Shown here: one piece after another, positions 24,230-34,070 of the stretch
How the letters are laid out: each line of letters opens with the position of its first letter
How positions within the stretch are numbered: the stretch's first letter is position 1
NCBI RefSeq assembly: GCF_004959775.1
Contig: NZ_SJZG01000012.1
Location: 63,910 to 127,909 of the forward strand
Direction of reading: 5' to 3'
Length of the DNA: 64,000 bases
DNA from: Agromyces sp. H66
Lineage (GTDB): Bacteria; Actinomycetota; Actinomycetes; Actinomycetales; Microbacteriaceae
Made by a program: the position numbers and the translations under genes
The notes under the pieces: model-generated
The model's database searches: none
What the model was told of the DNA's origin: nothing
What the model saw: the letters and a program-made list of their open reading frames with translations, nothing else

Positions 24230-24314
24230 CCCCGGACGCCCCGTTTTCGGGCGACAGCCGGTCGTCCTACCGTGGAGAGAGCTGACCGCCGCATACGAAG
24301 GACGAGAACCGACG

Positions 24315-26444
24315 ATGGTTGACACGGCACACCGCACCACCACGAAGAACTCGGGCGAGCGCGCCGCCACGGTACCCGCGAAGCCCGCGAACGACGAGGT
24401 CGCGGCCCCGGTCCCGGCCCCGCCGGCCGCCGAGGCGCCCGACTCGCCCAAGGTCGACGTCGCCGCGCTCGGGCGACAGCTCCTCGGCACGTGGGCGGAC
24501 ATCCGCATCGCCGCGCGTGAGCGCGCCGCACACCCCGACCTGCAGCGCATCGAGGGCCAGCCGATGGCCGAGCATCGCGAGCGCGTGCTGAAGCAGCTCA
24601 AGATCCTGGTCGATCAGGGCGCGGTGCATCGCGCCTTCCCGAAGGAGCTCGGCGGTCTCGACGACCACGGCGGCAACATCGCCGCATTCGAGGAGCTCGT
24701 CATCGCCGACCCGAGCCTGCAGATCAAGTCCGGCGTGCAGTGGGGCCTCTTCGGCGCCGCGGTGCTGCACCTCGGCACCGAGTACCACCATCGCACCTGG
24801 CTGCCCGGCATCATGTCGCTGGAGGTACCGGGTGCCTTCGCGATGACCGAGACCGGGCACGGATCGGATGTCGCGGCCATCGGCACGACGGCCACGTACG
24901 ACGAGGCGACGCAGGAGTTCGTCATCGACACGCCCTTCCGCGGGGCATGGAAGGACTACCTCGGCAACGCCGCCCTGCACGGCATCGCGGCGGTGGTGTT
25001 CGCCCAGCTCATCACCAAGGGCGTGAACCACGGCGTGCACGCGTTCTACGTGCCGCTCCGCGATGGCGACGGCGCGTTCCTGCCGGGCATCGGCGGCGAA
25101 GACGACGGGCTGAAGGGCGGACTCAACGGCATCGACAACGGCCGGCTCCACTTCACGAACGTGCGCGTCCCGCGTGAGAACCTGCTGAACCGCTACGGCG
25201 ACGTGGCGCCCGACGGTACCTACTCGAGCCCGATCCCGAGCCCAGGGCGACGCTTCTTCACGATGCTCGGCACGCTCGTGCAGGGCCGCGTCTCGCTCGA
25301 CGGCGCCGCGACGGCGGCGGCCGCGGTGGCGCTCACGATCGCGATCACCTACGGCAACCAGCGCCGCCAGTTCAACGCGGCGAGCGACACCGACGAGGAG
25401 GTGCTGCTCGACTACCAGCGTCACCAGCGCCGGCTGCTGCCGAAGCTCGCCACCACGTACGCGCAGACCTTCGCGCACGACGAGTTCCTGCTGAAGTTCG
25501 ACGCGGTGTTCTCGGGCAGGGCCGACACCGACGACGACCGTCAGGACCTCGAGACCATCGCGGCCGCCCTGAAGCCGCTGTCGACGTGGCACGCGCTCGA
25601 GACCCTCCAGGAGGCGCGCGAGGCGACGGGCGGTGCGGGGTTCCTCGCCGAGAACCGCATCGTCGGGCTGCGCCAGGACCTCGACATCTACGCGACGTTC
25701 GAGGGCGACAACAACGTGCTGCTGCAGCTCGTCGCGAAGCGCCTGCTGACCGACTACTCGAAGCAGTTCGCCAAGGCCGACGCCGGCGCCATGGCACGGT
25801 ACGTCGTCGCGCAGACCGCCGATCGGGCCTACCACGGCACGGGCCTTCGCCGCCTGGCGCAGACCATCGCGGACTTCGGATCGACCGCCCGCTCGGTGTC
25901 GGAGCTTCGGGACACGAACACGCAGCGCGAACTGCTCACCGATCGCGTCGAGACCATGGTCGCCGACATCGCGGGCCGGCTCCGCGACGCGCGGAAGCTG
26001 CCGAAGGCGGATGCCGCGGCGGCCTTCAACCGCAACCAGAACGAGCTCATCGAGGCCGCCCGCGCCCACGCCGAGCTCCTGCAGTGGGAGGCGTTCACCC
26101 GGGGCCTCGAGCAGACGAGCGATCCCGGCACGAGGCAGGTGCTCACGTGGCTGCGCGACCTGTTCGGCCTCGGCCTGGTCGAGAAGCACCTCGCGTGGTA
26201 CCTCATCCACGGCCGCCTGTCGCCGCAGCGCGCGCAGGCCGTGACGGCGTACATCGATCGACTGCTCGAGCGCCTGCGCCCGCATGCGCAGGACCTCGTC
26301 GATGCCTTCGGTTACACGCCCGAGCACCTGCGCGCGAAGATCGCGTCGGGTGCCGAGCAGGAGCGCCAGGACGAGGCACGCGCGTACTACGCGGCGAAGC
26401 GCGCCGCGGGCACCCTGCCGGTTCCCGAGAAGTCGAAGAAGTAG
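24315..26444 (+). CDS. Acyl-CoA dehydrogenase/acyl-CoA oxidase family protein
   Basis: A 709-residue FAD enzyme for alpha,beta-oxidation of acyl-CoA in fatty-acid degradation. Residues 1-50 are a low-complexity Ala/Pro-rich leader. FAMTETGHGSDVAAI (near 180) is the flavin-binding motif, FTNVRVPRENLLNRYG (near 285) is the domain junction, and YATFEGDNNVLLQLVAKRL (near 460) is the acyl-CoA-oxidase-type version of the catalytic region. The length is that of peroxisomal-type oxidases (about 650-700) and not the 380 of ordinary dehydrogenases, so electron transfer to oxygen is possible. Typical in Microbacteriaceae and usually annotated as acyl-CoA dehydrogenase. Confidence 0.88.
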   Translation: MVDTAHRTTTKNSGERAATVPAKPANDEVAAPVPAPPAAEAPDSPKVDVAALGRQLLGTWADIRIAARERAAHPDLQRIEGQPMAEHRERVLKQLKILVDQGAVHRAFPKELGGLDDHGGNIAAFEELVIADPSLQIKSGVQWGLFGAAVLHLGTEYHHRTWLPGIMSLEVPGAFAMTETGHGSDVAAIGTTATYDEATQEFVIDTPFRGAWKDYLGNAALHGIAAVVFAQLITKGVNHGVHAFYVPLRDGDGAFLPGIGGEDDGLKGGLNGIDNGRLHFTNVRVPRENLLNRYGDVAPDGTYSSPIPSPGRRFFTMLGTLVQGRVSLDGAATAAAAVALTIAITYGNQRRQFNAASDTDEEVLLDYQRHQRRLLPKLATTYAQTFAHDEFLLKFDAVFSGRADTDDDRQDLETIAAALKPLSTWHALETLQEAREATGGAGFLAENRIVGLRQDLDIYATFEGDNNVLLQLVAKRLLTDYSKQFAKADAGAMARYVVAQTADRAYHGTGLRRLAQTIADFGSTARSVSELRDTNTQRELLTDRVETMVADIAGRLRDARKLPKADAAAAFNRNQNELIEAARAHAELLQWEAFTRGLEQTSDPGTRQVLTWLRDLFGLGLVEKHLAWYLIHGRLSPQRAQAVTAYIDRLLERLRPHAQDLVDAFGYTPEHLRAKIASGAEQERQDEARAYYAAKRAAGTLPVPEKSKK

Positions 26445-26452
26445 CGCGCTTG

Positions 26453-26485
26453 CGAAGGCCGGGTCCGATCTGGACCCGGCCTTCG
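26453..26485. terminator. Bidirectional terminator hairpin
   Basis: CGAAGGCCGGGTCC (26453-26466) pairs perfectly with GGACCCGGCCTTCG (26472-26485) around a 5-nt loop. It lies 8 bp after the acyl-CoA dehydrogenase stop and 17 bp before the end of the convergent ABC permease gene, so it can serve both. Confidence 0.85.
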
Positions 26486-26502
26486 TCGTCCACCGCCCTC
26501 GC

Positions 26503-27336
26503 TCAGCGTCGAAGCCGCCGGTAGGCCGACGCCGCGAGCGGCAGGAAGGCGAGCGTGATCACGAGCGGCCAGACGGATGCCGCGAGCACGGCGTTGTCGG
26601 CCAGCCAGCCCCCGGTCGTGCCCGTCGGGTTGCCGAACAGCTCACGGGCCGCCGTCGCGGTGGCCGAGACGGGGTTCCACTGGGCGATCGATCCGAGCCA
26701 TCCGGGCATCGTCTCCGCTGAGACGAAGACCGTGGACAGGAACCCGATCGGCCAGACGAGCACCTGCACCGCGGTCGTGGCTCCCGTGCCTCGGAAGCTC
26801 AGGCCGAGGAAGATGCCGAGCCAGAGCAACGCGAACCGCAGCCAGAGCAGGAGCACCACGCCGAGCACGATCTCGGCGGGGCCCGTGGTGGGGCGCCATC
26901 CGATGAGCAGGCCGCCGAGCATCAGCACCGCGAGGTTCAGCGCCGAGCCGGCGAGGTCGGCGATCGCGCGGCCGAGCGCGACCGAGGCGCTCGAGAGCGG
27001 AAGCGACCGGAAGCGATCGGTGACGCCGCGCTTTGCGTCGTCGGCCATGGCGGTCACCGTGCTCTCGAGTCCGAAGAGCATGGTCAGGGCGAACATGCCG
27101 GGGAGGAGGAACGCGATGTAGCCGCCGCCACCCGGCACCTCGATGGCCCCGCCAAAGAGGAAGCCGAACATCAGGATCAGCATGATGTTGAAGGCGAGGC
27201 CGAACACGAGGCCCCACGGCTCGCGAATCCAGTGCAGCACGTCGCGGCCGGCGATGAGCCACCCCTCGCGAAGCGCGTTGCGGCGGCGGTCGCGCAGGCC
27301 GGCGCTCGTCATGGTGGTGAGGGTGGTGGTGGTCAT
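26503..27336 (-). CDS. ABC-2 type exporter permease (DrrB-like)
   Basis: A 277-residue membrane protein with six transmembrane segments, for example LVFGLAFNIMLILMFGFLFGG, IAFLLPGMFALTMLFG and LVITLAFLPLAASA. The segment RDVLHWIREPWGLVFG and the ADDAKRGVTDRFRSLPLSS motif are typical of the DrrB/ABC-2 permease family. Its ATG overlaps the stop of the ATPase gene by 4 nt, so the two are translationally coupled and form one exporter for drugs or lipophilic compounds. The substrate is unknown. The genes are divergent from a TetR regulator with paired operators. Confidence 0.92.
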   Translation of the reverse strand: MTTTTLTTMTSAGLRDRRRNALREGWLIAGRDVLHWIREPWGLVFGLAFNIMLILMFGFLFGGAIEVPGGGGYIAFLLPGMFALTMLFGLESTVTAMADDAKRGVTDRFRSLPLSSASVALGRAIADLAGSALNLAVLMLGGLLIGWRPTTGPAEIVLGVVLLLWLRFALLWLGIFLGLSFRGTGATTAVQVLVWPIGFLSTVFVSAETMPGWLGSIAQWNPVSATATAARELFGNPTGTTGGWLADNAVLAASVWPLVITLAFLPLAASAYRRLRR

Positions 27337-28337
27337 CGGACCTCCAGTTCGGCGTGCAGTTCGGATGCGTCGCCCGCGTCGCCGGTGAGGTGCAGGAACA
27401 CCTCGTCGAGCGTCGGCCGGCGCAGGGTGAGGTCGTCGACGGCGAGGTGCTCGGCGTCGAGCGCGCGCACGATGGGCGCGAGCGCGCGTGAGCCGTCGTC
27501 GACTTCGACCGTCACGCTTCGGGTGTCGGGATCGACGGATGCCTCGGCGCCGGCGGCCCGAGCGATGACGCCGGCGGCCTCGCGGAGCCGGTCGGGGTCG
27601 GCGAGCACGGCCGCGACCCGATCTCCGCCGAGCCGGCGCTTGAGCTCGGCCGGGCTGCCTTCGGCCACGATCTTCCCCTGGTTCATCACCGAGACGCGGT
27701 CGGCGAGCTGGTCGGCCTCGTCGAGGTACTGCGTCGTGAGGAGCACGGTCGTGCCCGCAGCGGCGACCTCCCGAACGGCCTGCCACACGGTCGCGCGGCC
27801 GCGCGGGTCGAGTCCGGTGGTCGGCTCGTCGAGGAACAGCACGGCCGGCCTGAGCACGAGGCTCGCCGCGATGTCGAGTCGGCGTCGCATGCCGCCCGAG
27901 AATCCCGACACCGGGCGGGCCGCGACATCCGTCAGCGAGAACGTCGCGAGCAGCTGGTCGGAGCGACGCACCGCCCGCGGTTTCGACAGGCCGCTCAGCC
28001 GTGCGAACAGCATGAGGTTCTGCCTGGCGGTGAGCGCTTCGTCGACGGCGTGCGTCTGCCCGACGAGGCCGATGCGCTCACGCACCGCCGCGGGGTGCCG
28101 GCGGACGTCGATGCCGTCGATGCTCGCGCTGCCGTCGTCGAGCTCGGTGAGGGTCGCGAGGCAGCGTACGGCGGTGGTCTTGCCGGCGCCGTTCGGTCCG
28201 AGGAGACCGTGCACGGTACCGCGCGGGATGCGGAGGTCGAAGCCGTCGAGCGCGCTGGTGGCGCCGAAGCGCTTGCGGAGCCCGACGGCGTCCAGAGCCG
28301 CGGGCGGGGCGGGAGGGGAAGGTGGTGTCTGCGTCAT
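27333..28337 (-). CDS. ABC transporter ATP-binding protein, DrrA family
   Basis: A 334-residue nucleotide-binding subunit. Walker A is GLLGPNGAGKTTA (residues about 44-56), the signature motif is FSGGMRRRLDIA (near 146), and Walker B plus D-loop is VLFLDEPTTGLDPRG (near 163). The C-terminal 100 residues, including LTLRRPTLDEVFLHLTGD, are the DrrA-type extension seen in daunorubicin-resistance-like exporters. It powers the permease encoded directly downstream. Translation is from the ATG at 28337, 13 bp from the nearest operator repeat. Confidence 0.94.
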   Translation of the reverse strand: MTQTPPSPPAPPAALDAVGLRKRFGATSALDGFDLRIPRGTVHGLLGPNGAGKTTAVRCLATLTELDDGSASIDGIDVRRHPAAVRERIGLVGQTHAVDEALTARQNLMLFARLSGLSKPRAVRRSDQLLATFSLTDVAARPVSGFSGGMRRRLDIAASLVLRPAVLFLDEPTTGLDPRGRATVWQAVREVAAAGTTVLLTTQYLDEADQLADRVSVMNQGKIVAEGSPAELKRRLGGDRVAAVLADPDRLREAAGVIARAAGAEASVDPDTRSVTVEVDDGSRALAPIVRALDAEHLAVDDLTLRRPTLDEVFLHLTGDAGDASELHAELEVR

Positions 28338-28350
28338 CGCTCTCTTTCAA

Positions 28351-28393
28351 CGTACGCCATACGGGGTTATTCCCTGCACCGTACACCATACGG
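28351..28393. promoter_or_regulatory. Two CGTA-N5-TACG operators between ABC exporter and tetR
   Basis: CGTACGCCATACGG (28351-28364) and CGTACACCATACGG (28380-28393) are 14-bp direct copies differing at one base. Each contains inverted half-sites CGTA and TACG spaced by 5 bp, and their starts are 29 bp apart. They cover the only DNA between the divergent exporter and regulator genes, and the second copy ends 6 bp before the leaderless tetR -10 hexamer TAGGCT (28400-28405). Confidence 0.75.
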
Positions 28394-28412
28394 AGAATGT
28401 AGGCTAGCCCCC

Positions 28413-29192
28413 ATGTCGACCGAATCCACCGGGCGAGGCGAACCCGACCGCACTCTCCGGCTGCTCTGGCGCCACCGTCTCGGGGAGCCGGTCGGCTCAC
28501 GCGGTCCGAAGCAGCGCGCGAGCGTCGACGCCGTGGTCGATGCGGCCGTCGAGATCGCCGACGACGAGGGCATCGAGACGCTGTCGATGCGCCGCATCGC
28601 CGAGCGCCTCGGCCTCAAGCCCATGTCGGTCTACACCTACGTGCCCGGCAAGGCGGAGCTCATCGACCTCATGGTCGACCGCGTCGCCGGGGAGCGGCCG
28701 TTGCCGGAGCCGGCAGGGTCGCTGCGGGAACGGCTCGAGCAGATCGCCCGCATGGCATGGGACGAGTACCTGCGGCATCCGTGGCTGCTCTCGATCGACA
28801 CGAGCCGGCCTCCCCTCGGCCCGAATGTCTCCGACCGATGGGAGTGGAGCCTCCGTGCGATCGAGGGACTCGGCCTCAGCGACATCGACATGGACCAGGT
28901 GGTCACCCTCATCGCCGGGTTCGTGGTGGGGCCGGCGCGGGCCTACGTCGACGCCGAGCGCCTGCACCGCTCGACGACCGAGTCCGATGAGGAATGGTGG
29001 GAGCGGAACGCGCCCATCCTCGAACAGATCATGGACCCGGCGCGCTACCCGATCTCGGGTCGCGTCGGCCAAGCCGCGGGTGAAGAGTACGGCGGACCGG
29101 CCGACCCGGAACGAGCCTTCCACTTCGGGCTCGCGCGGGTGATCGACGGGATCGAGGCGTATGTCGCGGCGGCGAGCCGCATCGCGCGCTGA
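28413..29192 (+). CDS. TetR family regulator (TetR_C/tetracycline-type)
   Basis: A 259-residue repressor. The HTH lies at about residues 35-80 (VVDAAVEIADDEGIETLSMR, RIAERLGLKPMSVYTYVPGK), and the long C-terminal domain (WDEYLRHPWLLSIDTSRPPLGPN split over several helices) is of the tetracycline-repressor C-terminal type that usually controls a divergent exporter. It follows TAGGCT by 7 nt and is probably leaderless. The two CGTA-N5-TACG operators upstream and the divergent DrrAB-type exporter make the regulatory link plausible. The inducer is unknown. Confidence 0.92.
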   Translation: MSTESTGRGEPDRTLRLLWRHRLGEPVGSRGPKQRASVDAVVDAAVEIADDEGIETLSMRRIAERLGLKPMSVYTYVPGKAELIDLMVDRVAGERPLPEPAGSLRERLEQIARMAWDEYLRHPWLLSIDTSRPPLGPNVSDRWEWSLRAIEGLGLSDIDMDQVVTLIAGFVVGPARAYVDAERLHRSTTESDEEWWERNAPILEQIMDPARYPISGRVGQAAGEEYGGPADPERAFHFGLARVIDGIEAYVAAASRIAR

Positions 29193-29366
29193 CTACTCCG
29201 ACGGCGGCTTCATGAGCGCGCCCGTGGCGAGGCCCACGGCGAGGCCGGCGGCGAGCCAGAGCCAGAACCCGGTCCAGAGGCTGATTCCCACTCCCACGGC
29301 CGCGCCCATCACGAGCCCGACGATGAGCTGCTTGCGGCGGGCGGGAGACATCGGTTCGGAGGCCAT
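29193..29366 (-). CDS. Small two-helix membrane protein
   Basis: A 57-residue frame: MASEPMSPARRKQL, a hydrophobic segment IVGLVMGAAVGVGISL, a second, WLWLAAGLAVGLATGAL, and the tail MKPPSE. The two helices with glycine spacing look like a genuine membrane hairpin rather than a chance frame. TACGCT lies 6 nt before the ATG, consistent with a leaderless message. Its stop directly abuts the tetR stop on the other strand. The family is not recognised; short glycine-rich membrane proteins of this kind are common and uncharacterised. Confidence 0.65.
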   Translation of the reverse strand: MASEPMSPARRKQLIVGLVMGAAVGVGISLWTGFWLWLAAGLAVGLATGALMKPPSE

Positions 29367-29384
29367 GCCACCAGCGTAGGCGGC

Positions 29385-30176
29385 TCAGCGCCGCACGTAC
29401 TCGCGCACGTGCGCCACCTCGAACACGAGCGGATGCGACGACGTGTCGCGCGGGGCATCCGTCGGCAGTTCGTAGACGTCGAGCATGAGCTGCACCGGAT
29501 ACGCGATCGACTGCGGCACGGTCTTCACGAGGCGCCCGTCGATGAAGAACCGCAGCCGGTCGGGCAGCCACTCGACCGCGTAGTCGTGGAACGCCGTGAG
29601 GTCGCCGGCGACCTTCACCTTCTCGAAGTCGAGCTCGAGGCGCGGGTCGTGCTGCGGCTTCACCCCCACGCCGACCAGTCCGCCGTCGTCGCCGATCTCG
29701 TCGCCGAAGATCTCGAAGACGCAGATCTCGCCGCTGTCGGCGGGTTCGTCCTCGAATCCGATCGCCCAGAGCGCGACCATGGCGGCGGGATCGCGGATGG
29801 CTCGCGCCCGAGCCTCGATGACGCCGAGATGCGGCAGCCACAGGCGCTCCTCGTCCTGCTCCTCGCGCACGACGAGGCCGGGACGGAACCGGTGCTGTCC
29901 CACGGGACTGTCGAGCGGTCCCGAGAACTCGCCCGTCTGCAGGTGGGAGACCCGCACGTCGCCGTCGAACTCGGGCGACCACGGCGGGGTGTCGGCGTCG
30001 ATGCGGAGTTTCAGCGTGCCCGCCGAGACCTCGTAGCGGGCGGCCGAGGCCGCACGCGAACTCCAATGCGGCAGGTAGTGCGGCAACCAGCGCGTTCGCG
30101 CGAGCTCATCGCCGTCGAACCGCTCGTCGACCAGGAGGCGGTAGGCCGAGAGGTCGAGCGTCGTCGCATCCGTCAT
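29385..30176 (-). CDS. Glycoside hydrolase family 16-like protein
   Basis: A 263-residue concanavalin-A-like protein without signal peptide, so probably cytoplasmic. The jelly-roll pattern is clear: LLVDERFDGDELARTRWLPH, YEVSAGTLKLRID, FRPGLVVREEQ, VEWLPDRLRFFIDGRLV and the C-terminal LMLDVYELPTD. At the place of the GH16 catalytic motif E-I-D-x-x-E it reads ICVFEIFGDEIG, that is E-I-F-G-D-E: both outer glutamates are retained but the middle Asp is replaced by Phe. Activity on beta-glucans is therefore uncertain. It ends 18 bp upstream of the small membrane gene on the same strand. Confidence 0.75.
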   Translation of the reverse strand: MTDATTLDLSAYRLLVDERFDGDELARTRWLPHYLPHWSSRAASAARYEVSAGTLKLRIDADTPPWSPEFDGDVRVSHLQTGEFSGPLDSPVGQHRFRPGLVVREEQDEERLWLPHLGVIEARARAIRDPAAMVALWAIGFEDEPADSGEICVFEIFGDEIGDDGGLVGVGVKPQHDPRLELDFEKVKVAGDLTAFHDYAVEWLPDRLRFFIDGRLVKTVPQSIAYPVQLMLDVYELPTDAPRDTSSHPLVFEVAHVREYVRR

Positions 30177-30192
30177 CGCGATTCCTCCCGGC

Positions 30193-31203
30193 TCAGATCA
30201 GGTCGAGGGCGCGCACGGCGTCGCGCTCGTCCTCGAGCTCCGCGACGGTGGTCGCGAGGCGGTGCTGCGCGAACGCATCGAGGCTGAGGCCCTGCACGAT
30301 GCGCCAGCCGCCGTCGACCGATTCGACCGGGAACGACGACACGAGTCCCTCGGGCACGCCGTACGACCCGTCGGAGACGACGGCCGCGCTCGTCCAGCCG
30401 CCCGTCGTGCCGTGCACCCAGTCGCGCACGTGGTCGATCACCGCGTTCGCCGCCGACGCGACGGACGACGACCCGCGCACCTCGATGATCTCGGCGCCGC
30501 GCTTGGCCACCCGCGGGATGAACTCGTCGACGATCCATTCGCGCGCCGCGTCGACGCCGCCGAGCCGTGCCGCGAGGAGCGCGGGCACCGGGTCGCCGCC
30601 GGCCGTGGCGTGGGCCACGTCGGGGAACTGGGTGGCCGAGTGGTTGCCCCAGATGGTGACGTTGCGGATGTCGCCCACCGGCGTGTGCATGGCGGGTGCG
30701 AGCTGCCCGAGCGCGCGATTGTGGTCGAGGCGGGTGAGGGCGGTGAATCGGTCGGCGGGCACGTCGGGCGCGTGCGCCGATGCGATGAGCGCGTTCGTGT
30801 TGGCCGGATTGCCGACCACGACGACGCGGACGTCATCGGCCGCGCCGGCATTGATCGCCTCGCCCTGCGGCGCGAAGATGCCGCCGTTCGCCGCGAGCAG
30901 GTCGCCACGTTCCATGCCCGCGGCACGTGGCCGCGAACCGACGAGCAGGGCGTGACTCGTGCCCCGGAAGGCCGGCACCGGGTCGTCGTAGACCTCGACC
31001 TCGTGGAGCAGCGGGAACGCGCAGTCCTGGAGTTCGAGCGCCGCGCCCTCTGCGGCCCGAAGTCCCTGCGGGATCTCGAGCAGGTTCAATCGCACGGGGG
31101 TGTCGGGGCCGAGCATCGCACCCGACGCGATGCGGAACAGCAGGGCGTAGCCGATCTGGCCTCCGGCGCCCGTGATGGTGATGGTGACCGGCGTGACGCT
31201 CAT
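30193..31203 (-). CDS. mdh: Malate dehydrogenase
   Basis: A 336-residue NAD-dependent enzyme of the citric acid cycle that interconverts malate and oxaloacetate. The Rossmann motif [19 protein letters not shown] opens the protein, [15 protein letters not shown] carries the N-P-A-N motif, TRLDHNRA the substrate-binding Arg/Asp, and [12 protein letters not shown] the catalytic histidine. It belongs to the cytosolic-type (MDH group 1) branch found in actinobacteria. TAGGCT lies 6 nt before the ATG (leaderless). The next gene on the same strand, GH16-like, starts 16 bp after its stop. Confidence 0.96.
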   Translation of the reverse strand: MSVTPVTITITGAGGQIGYALLFRIASGAMLGPDTPVRLNLLEIPQGLRAAEGAALELQDCAFPLLHEVEVYDDPVPAFRGTSHALLVGSRPRAAGMERGDLLAANGGIFAPQGEAINAGAADDVRVVVVGNPANTNALIASAHAPDVPADRFTALTRLDHNRALGQLAPAMHTPVGDIRNVTIWGNHSATQFPDVAHATAGGDPVPALLAARLGGVDAAREWIVDEFIPRVAKRGAEIIEVRGSSSVASAANAVIDHVRDWVHGTTGGWTSAAVVSDGSYGVPEGLVSSFPVESVDGGWRIVQGLSLDAFAQHRLATTVAELEDERDAVRALDLI

Positions 31204-31224
31204 ACCGCGAGCCTACGCCGCGGC

Positions 31225-31246
31225 GCCGACGCGTGTTCGCGTCGGC
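31225..31246 (-). terminator. Terminator hairpin between DUF427 remnant and mdh
   Basis: GCCGACGCG (31225-31233) and CGCGTCGGC (31238-31246) form a perfect 9-bp stem with a TGTT loop, just after the stop of the minus-strand DUF427 frame and just upstream of the mdh promoter. It isolates mdh from the upstream transcript. Confidence 0.7.
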
Positions 31247-31253
31247 CGACGGA

Positions 31254-31749
31254 TCACCAGCCGGCGGTGCCCGGCCCGCCCTTGAACGGTCCGGCGACAT
31301 CCGCGGTGATCCAGCCGCCGTAGAAGCCGCCCGGTTGCGGTGTCACGCGCTCGCCGTCGACCGTGCACGCGTCCATCGCGCCGGCGTACACGGCGACCCG
31401 GTCGGCCAGCTCCTCGTATCCCGGCGCGGGCGTCGGGTAGTTCCAGGCCGCGCGCGGCACCACGACATCTCCGCCGCGAAGGCTCAGGTACCGGGCCGAG
31501 CCCTTGAACTCGCAGAACGTCGAGCCGCGGTCGGGGGGCGAGGGAGCCGGGCACGAACGCCGAGACGGGCAGGTAGTAGACCGGCGGATGACTCGTCTCG
31601 AGCACGCGCACCGCATCTCGCGTGTCGACCACGAGTTCGCCGCCGAGCTCGATCGTGACTCGCACGTCCACGTGCTCGAGGCGGGGCGGCCTGGGGTAGT
31701 CCCAGACCGACTCCTGGCCGGGACGCACCGGATGCGGGACGGGTCTCAT
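31254..31749 (-). pseudogene. DUF427 domain protein, frameshifted
   Basis: The protein is read in two frames. The first, from the ATG at 31749, gives MRPVPHPVRPGQESVWDYPR ... VIELGGELVVDT-like DUF427 sequence (TIELGGELVVDTRDAVRVLE, SHPPVYYLPVSAF). After a run of six G on the + strand (31533-31538) the frame changes and continues as STFCEFKGSARYLSL, AAWNYPTPAPGYEEL, RVAVYAGAMDACTVDGERVT to a stop at 31254. The total of 496 nt is 3n+1, and removing one base from the G6 run restores one intact frame of 164 residues. DUF427 proteins are small beta-barrels of unknown function. A sequencing slip in the homopolymer is possible. Confidence 0.85.
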
Positions 31750-31805
31750 GGGTCGAGCGTAGGCGGGGTCCCTGAGAGGGACCGGCAGAGCTCGCGACCG
31801 CCTAG

Positions 31806-33098
<1,293 letters not shown>

Positions 33099-33107
33099 CG
33101 TCGATCC

Positions 33108-33986
33108 ATGACGTTCAACCCGGACTCGGACATCAGCGGCGGCAAGGTATCCCATCGCGGACGCAACACCGGTCTCGCCATCGGCGGCGGCGGGCTCGGC
33201 GTCGTCGCGCTCATCCTGCTCTCGCAGTTCCTCGGCTTCGACGTGACGGGCCTCCTCGGGGGCGGGGGCCAGCCCGCGGCCGAGGACACCGCGCTCGAGC
33301 AGTGCCTGACCGGGCAGGATGCGAACGAGCGCATCGAGTGCCGCATGCAGGGTGCGTCGGCCTCGCTCGAGGACTACTGGCAGACCGAGGGGCCGAACGT
33401 CGGGCTCGACTACGTCGGTCCGCAGGGATTCGTGCTGTTCGAGCAGGCGGTGGCCACGGCGTGCGGGAACGCGTCGTCGGCCACCGGCCCGTTCTACTGC
33501 CCGCCCGACCAGACGATCTACATCGACACGAGCTTCTACGACCAGCTCGAGAGCCGCTTCGGAGCAGGCGGCGGGCCGCTCGCCGAGATGTACGTCGTGG
33601 CGCACGAGTGGGGCCACCACGTGCAGAACATCGCCGGAGTCCTCGAGCGGGCGCAGGACGGCCAGACCGGTCCCACGTCGAACGCGGTCCGCGTGGAATT
33701 GCAGGCCGACTGCTTCGCCGGGTCGTGGGCGGCGGCGGCGGCGCAGACCGAGGACGAGCGCGGCGTGCCGTTCCTGCAGCCGATCACCCGTGAGGAGTAC
33801 ACGCAGGCGATCGACGCCGCGGCGGCCGTCGGCGACGACCGGATCCAGGAGGCCACGCAGGGCCAGGTGACCCCGCACTCCTTCACGCACGGAACGAGCG
33901 AGCAGCGGGTGCGATGGTTCGAGACCGGCTACCAGCAGGGCGCCGGCGCCTGCGACACGTTCTCGATCGACGGCTCCCGGCTCTGA
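33108..33986 (+). CDS. Neutral zinc metallopeptidase, YpfJ family
   Basis: A 292-residue membrane-anchored protein. The N terminus has RGRNTGLAIGGGGLGVVALILL, a single transmembrane segment near residues 23-45, and the rest is outside the cytoplasm. The zinc motif VVAHEWGHHVQN (HExxH near residue 165) and the downstream ELQADCFAGSW (third ligand glutamate or aspartate) are the hallmark of YpfJ/DUF2342-like predicted neutral zinc metallopeptidases. Substrates are unknown. Leaderless start: TAGCGT at 33096-33101 overlaps the upstream pip stop codon and lies 6 nt before the ATG. Confidence 0.92.
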   Translation: MTFNPDSDISGGKVSHRGRNTGLAIGGGGLGVVALILLSQFLGFDVTGLLGGGGQPAAEDTALEQCLTGQDANERIECRMQGASASLEDYWQTEGPNVGLDYVGPQGFVLFEQAVATACGNASSATGPFYCPPDQTIYIDTSFYDQLESRFGAGGGPLAEMYVVAHEWGHHVQNIAGVLERAQDGQTGPTSNAVRVELQADCFAGSWAAAAAQTEDERGVPFLQPITREEYTQAIDAAAAVGDDRIQEATQGQVTPHSFTHGTSEQRVRWFETGYQQGAGACDTFSIDGSRL

Positions 33987-34011
33987 GCGGCGACCGGGGC
34001 GCACTCGGATA

Positions 34012-34059
34012 CGCGACCCCCGGGTGCGCGACCGGGCACGCGACCCCGGACTCGCGACC
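34012..34059. repeat. Four short CGCGACC direct repeats
   Basis: CGCGACC occurs at 34012, 34027, 34039 and 34053 with irregular spacing of 12-15 bp, each followed by further C residues. It fills the gap between the convergent metallopeptidase and hydrolase genes. No stem with termination geometry is clear. Confidence 0.4.
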
Positions 34060-34070
34060 CCCGATCGCGC

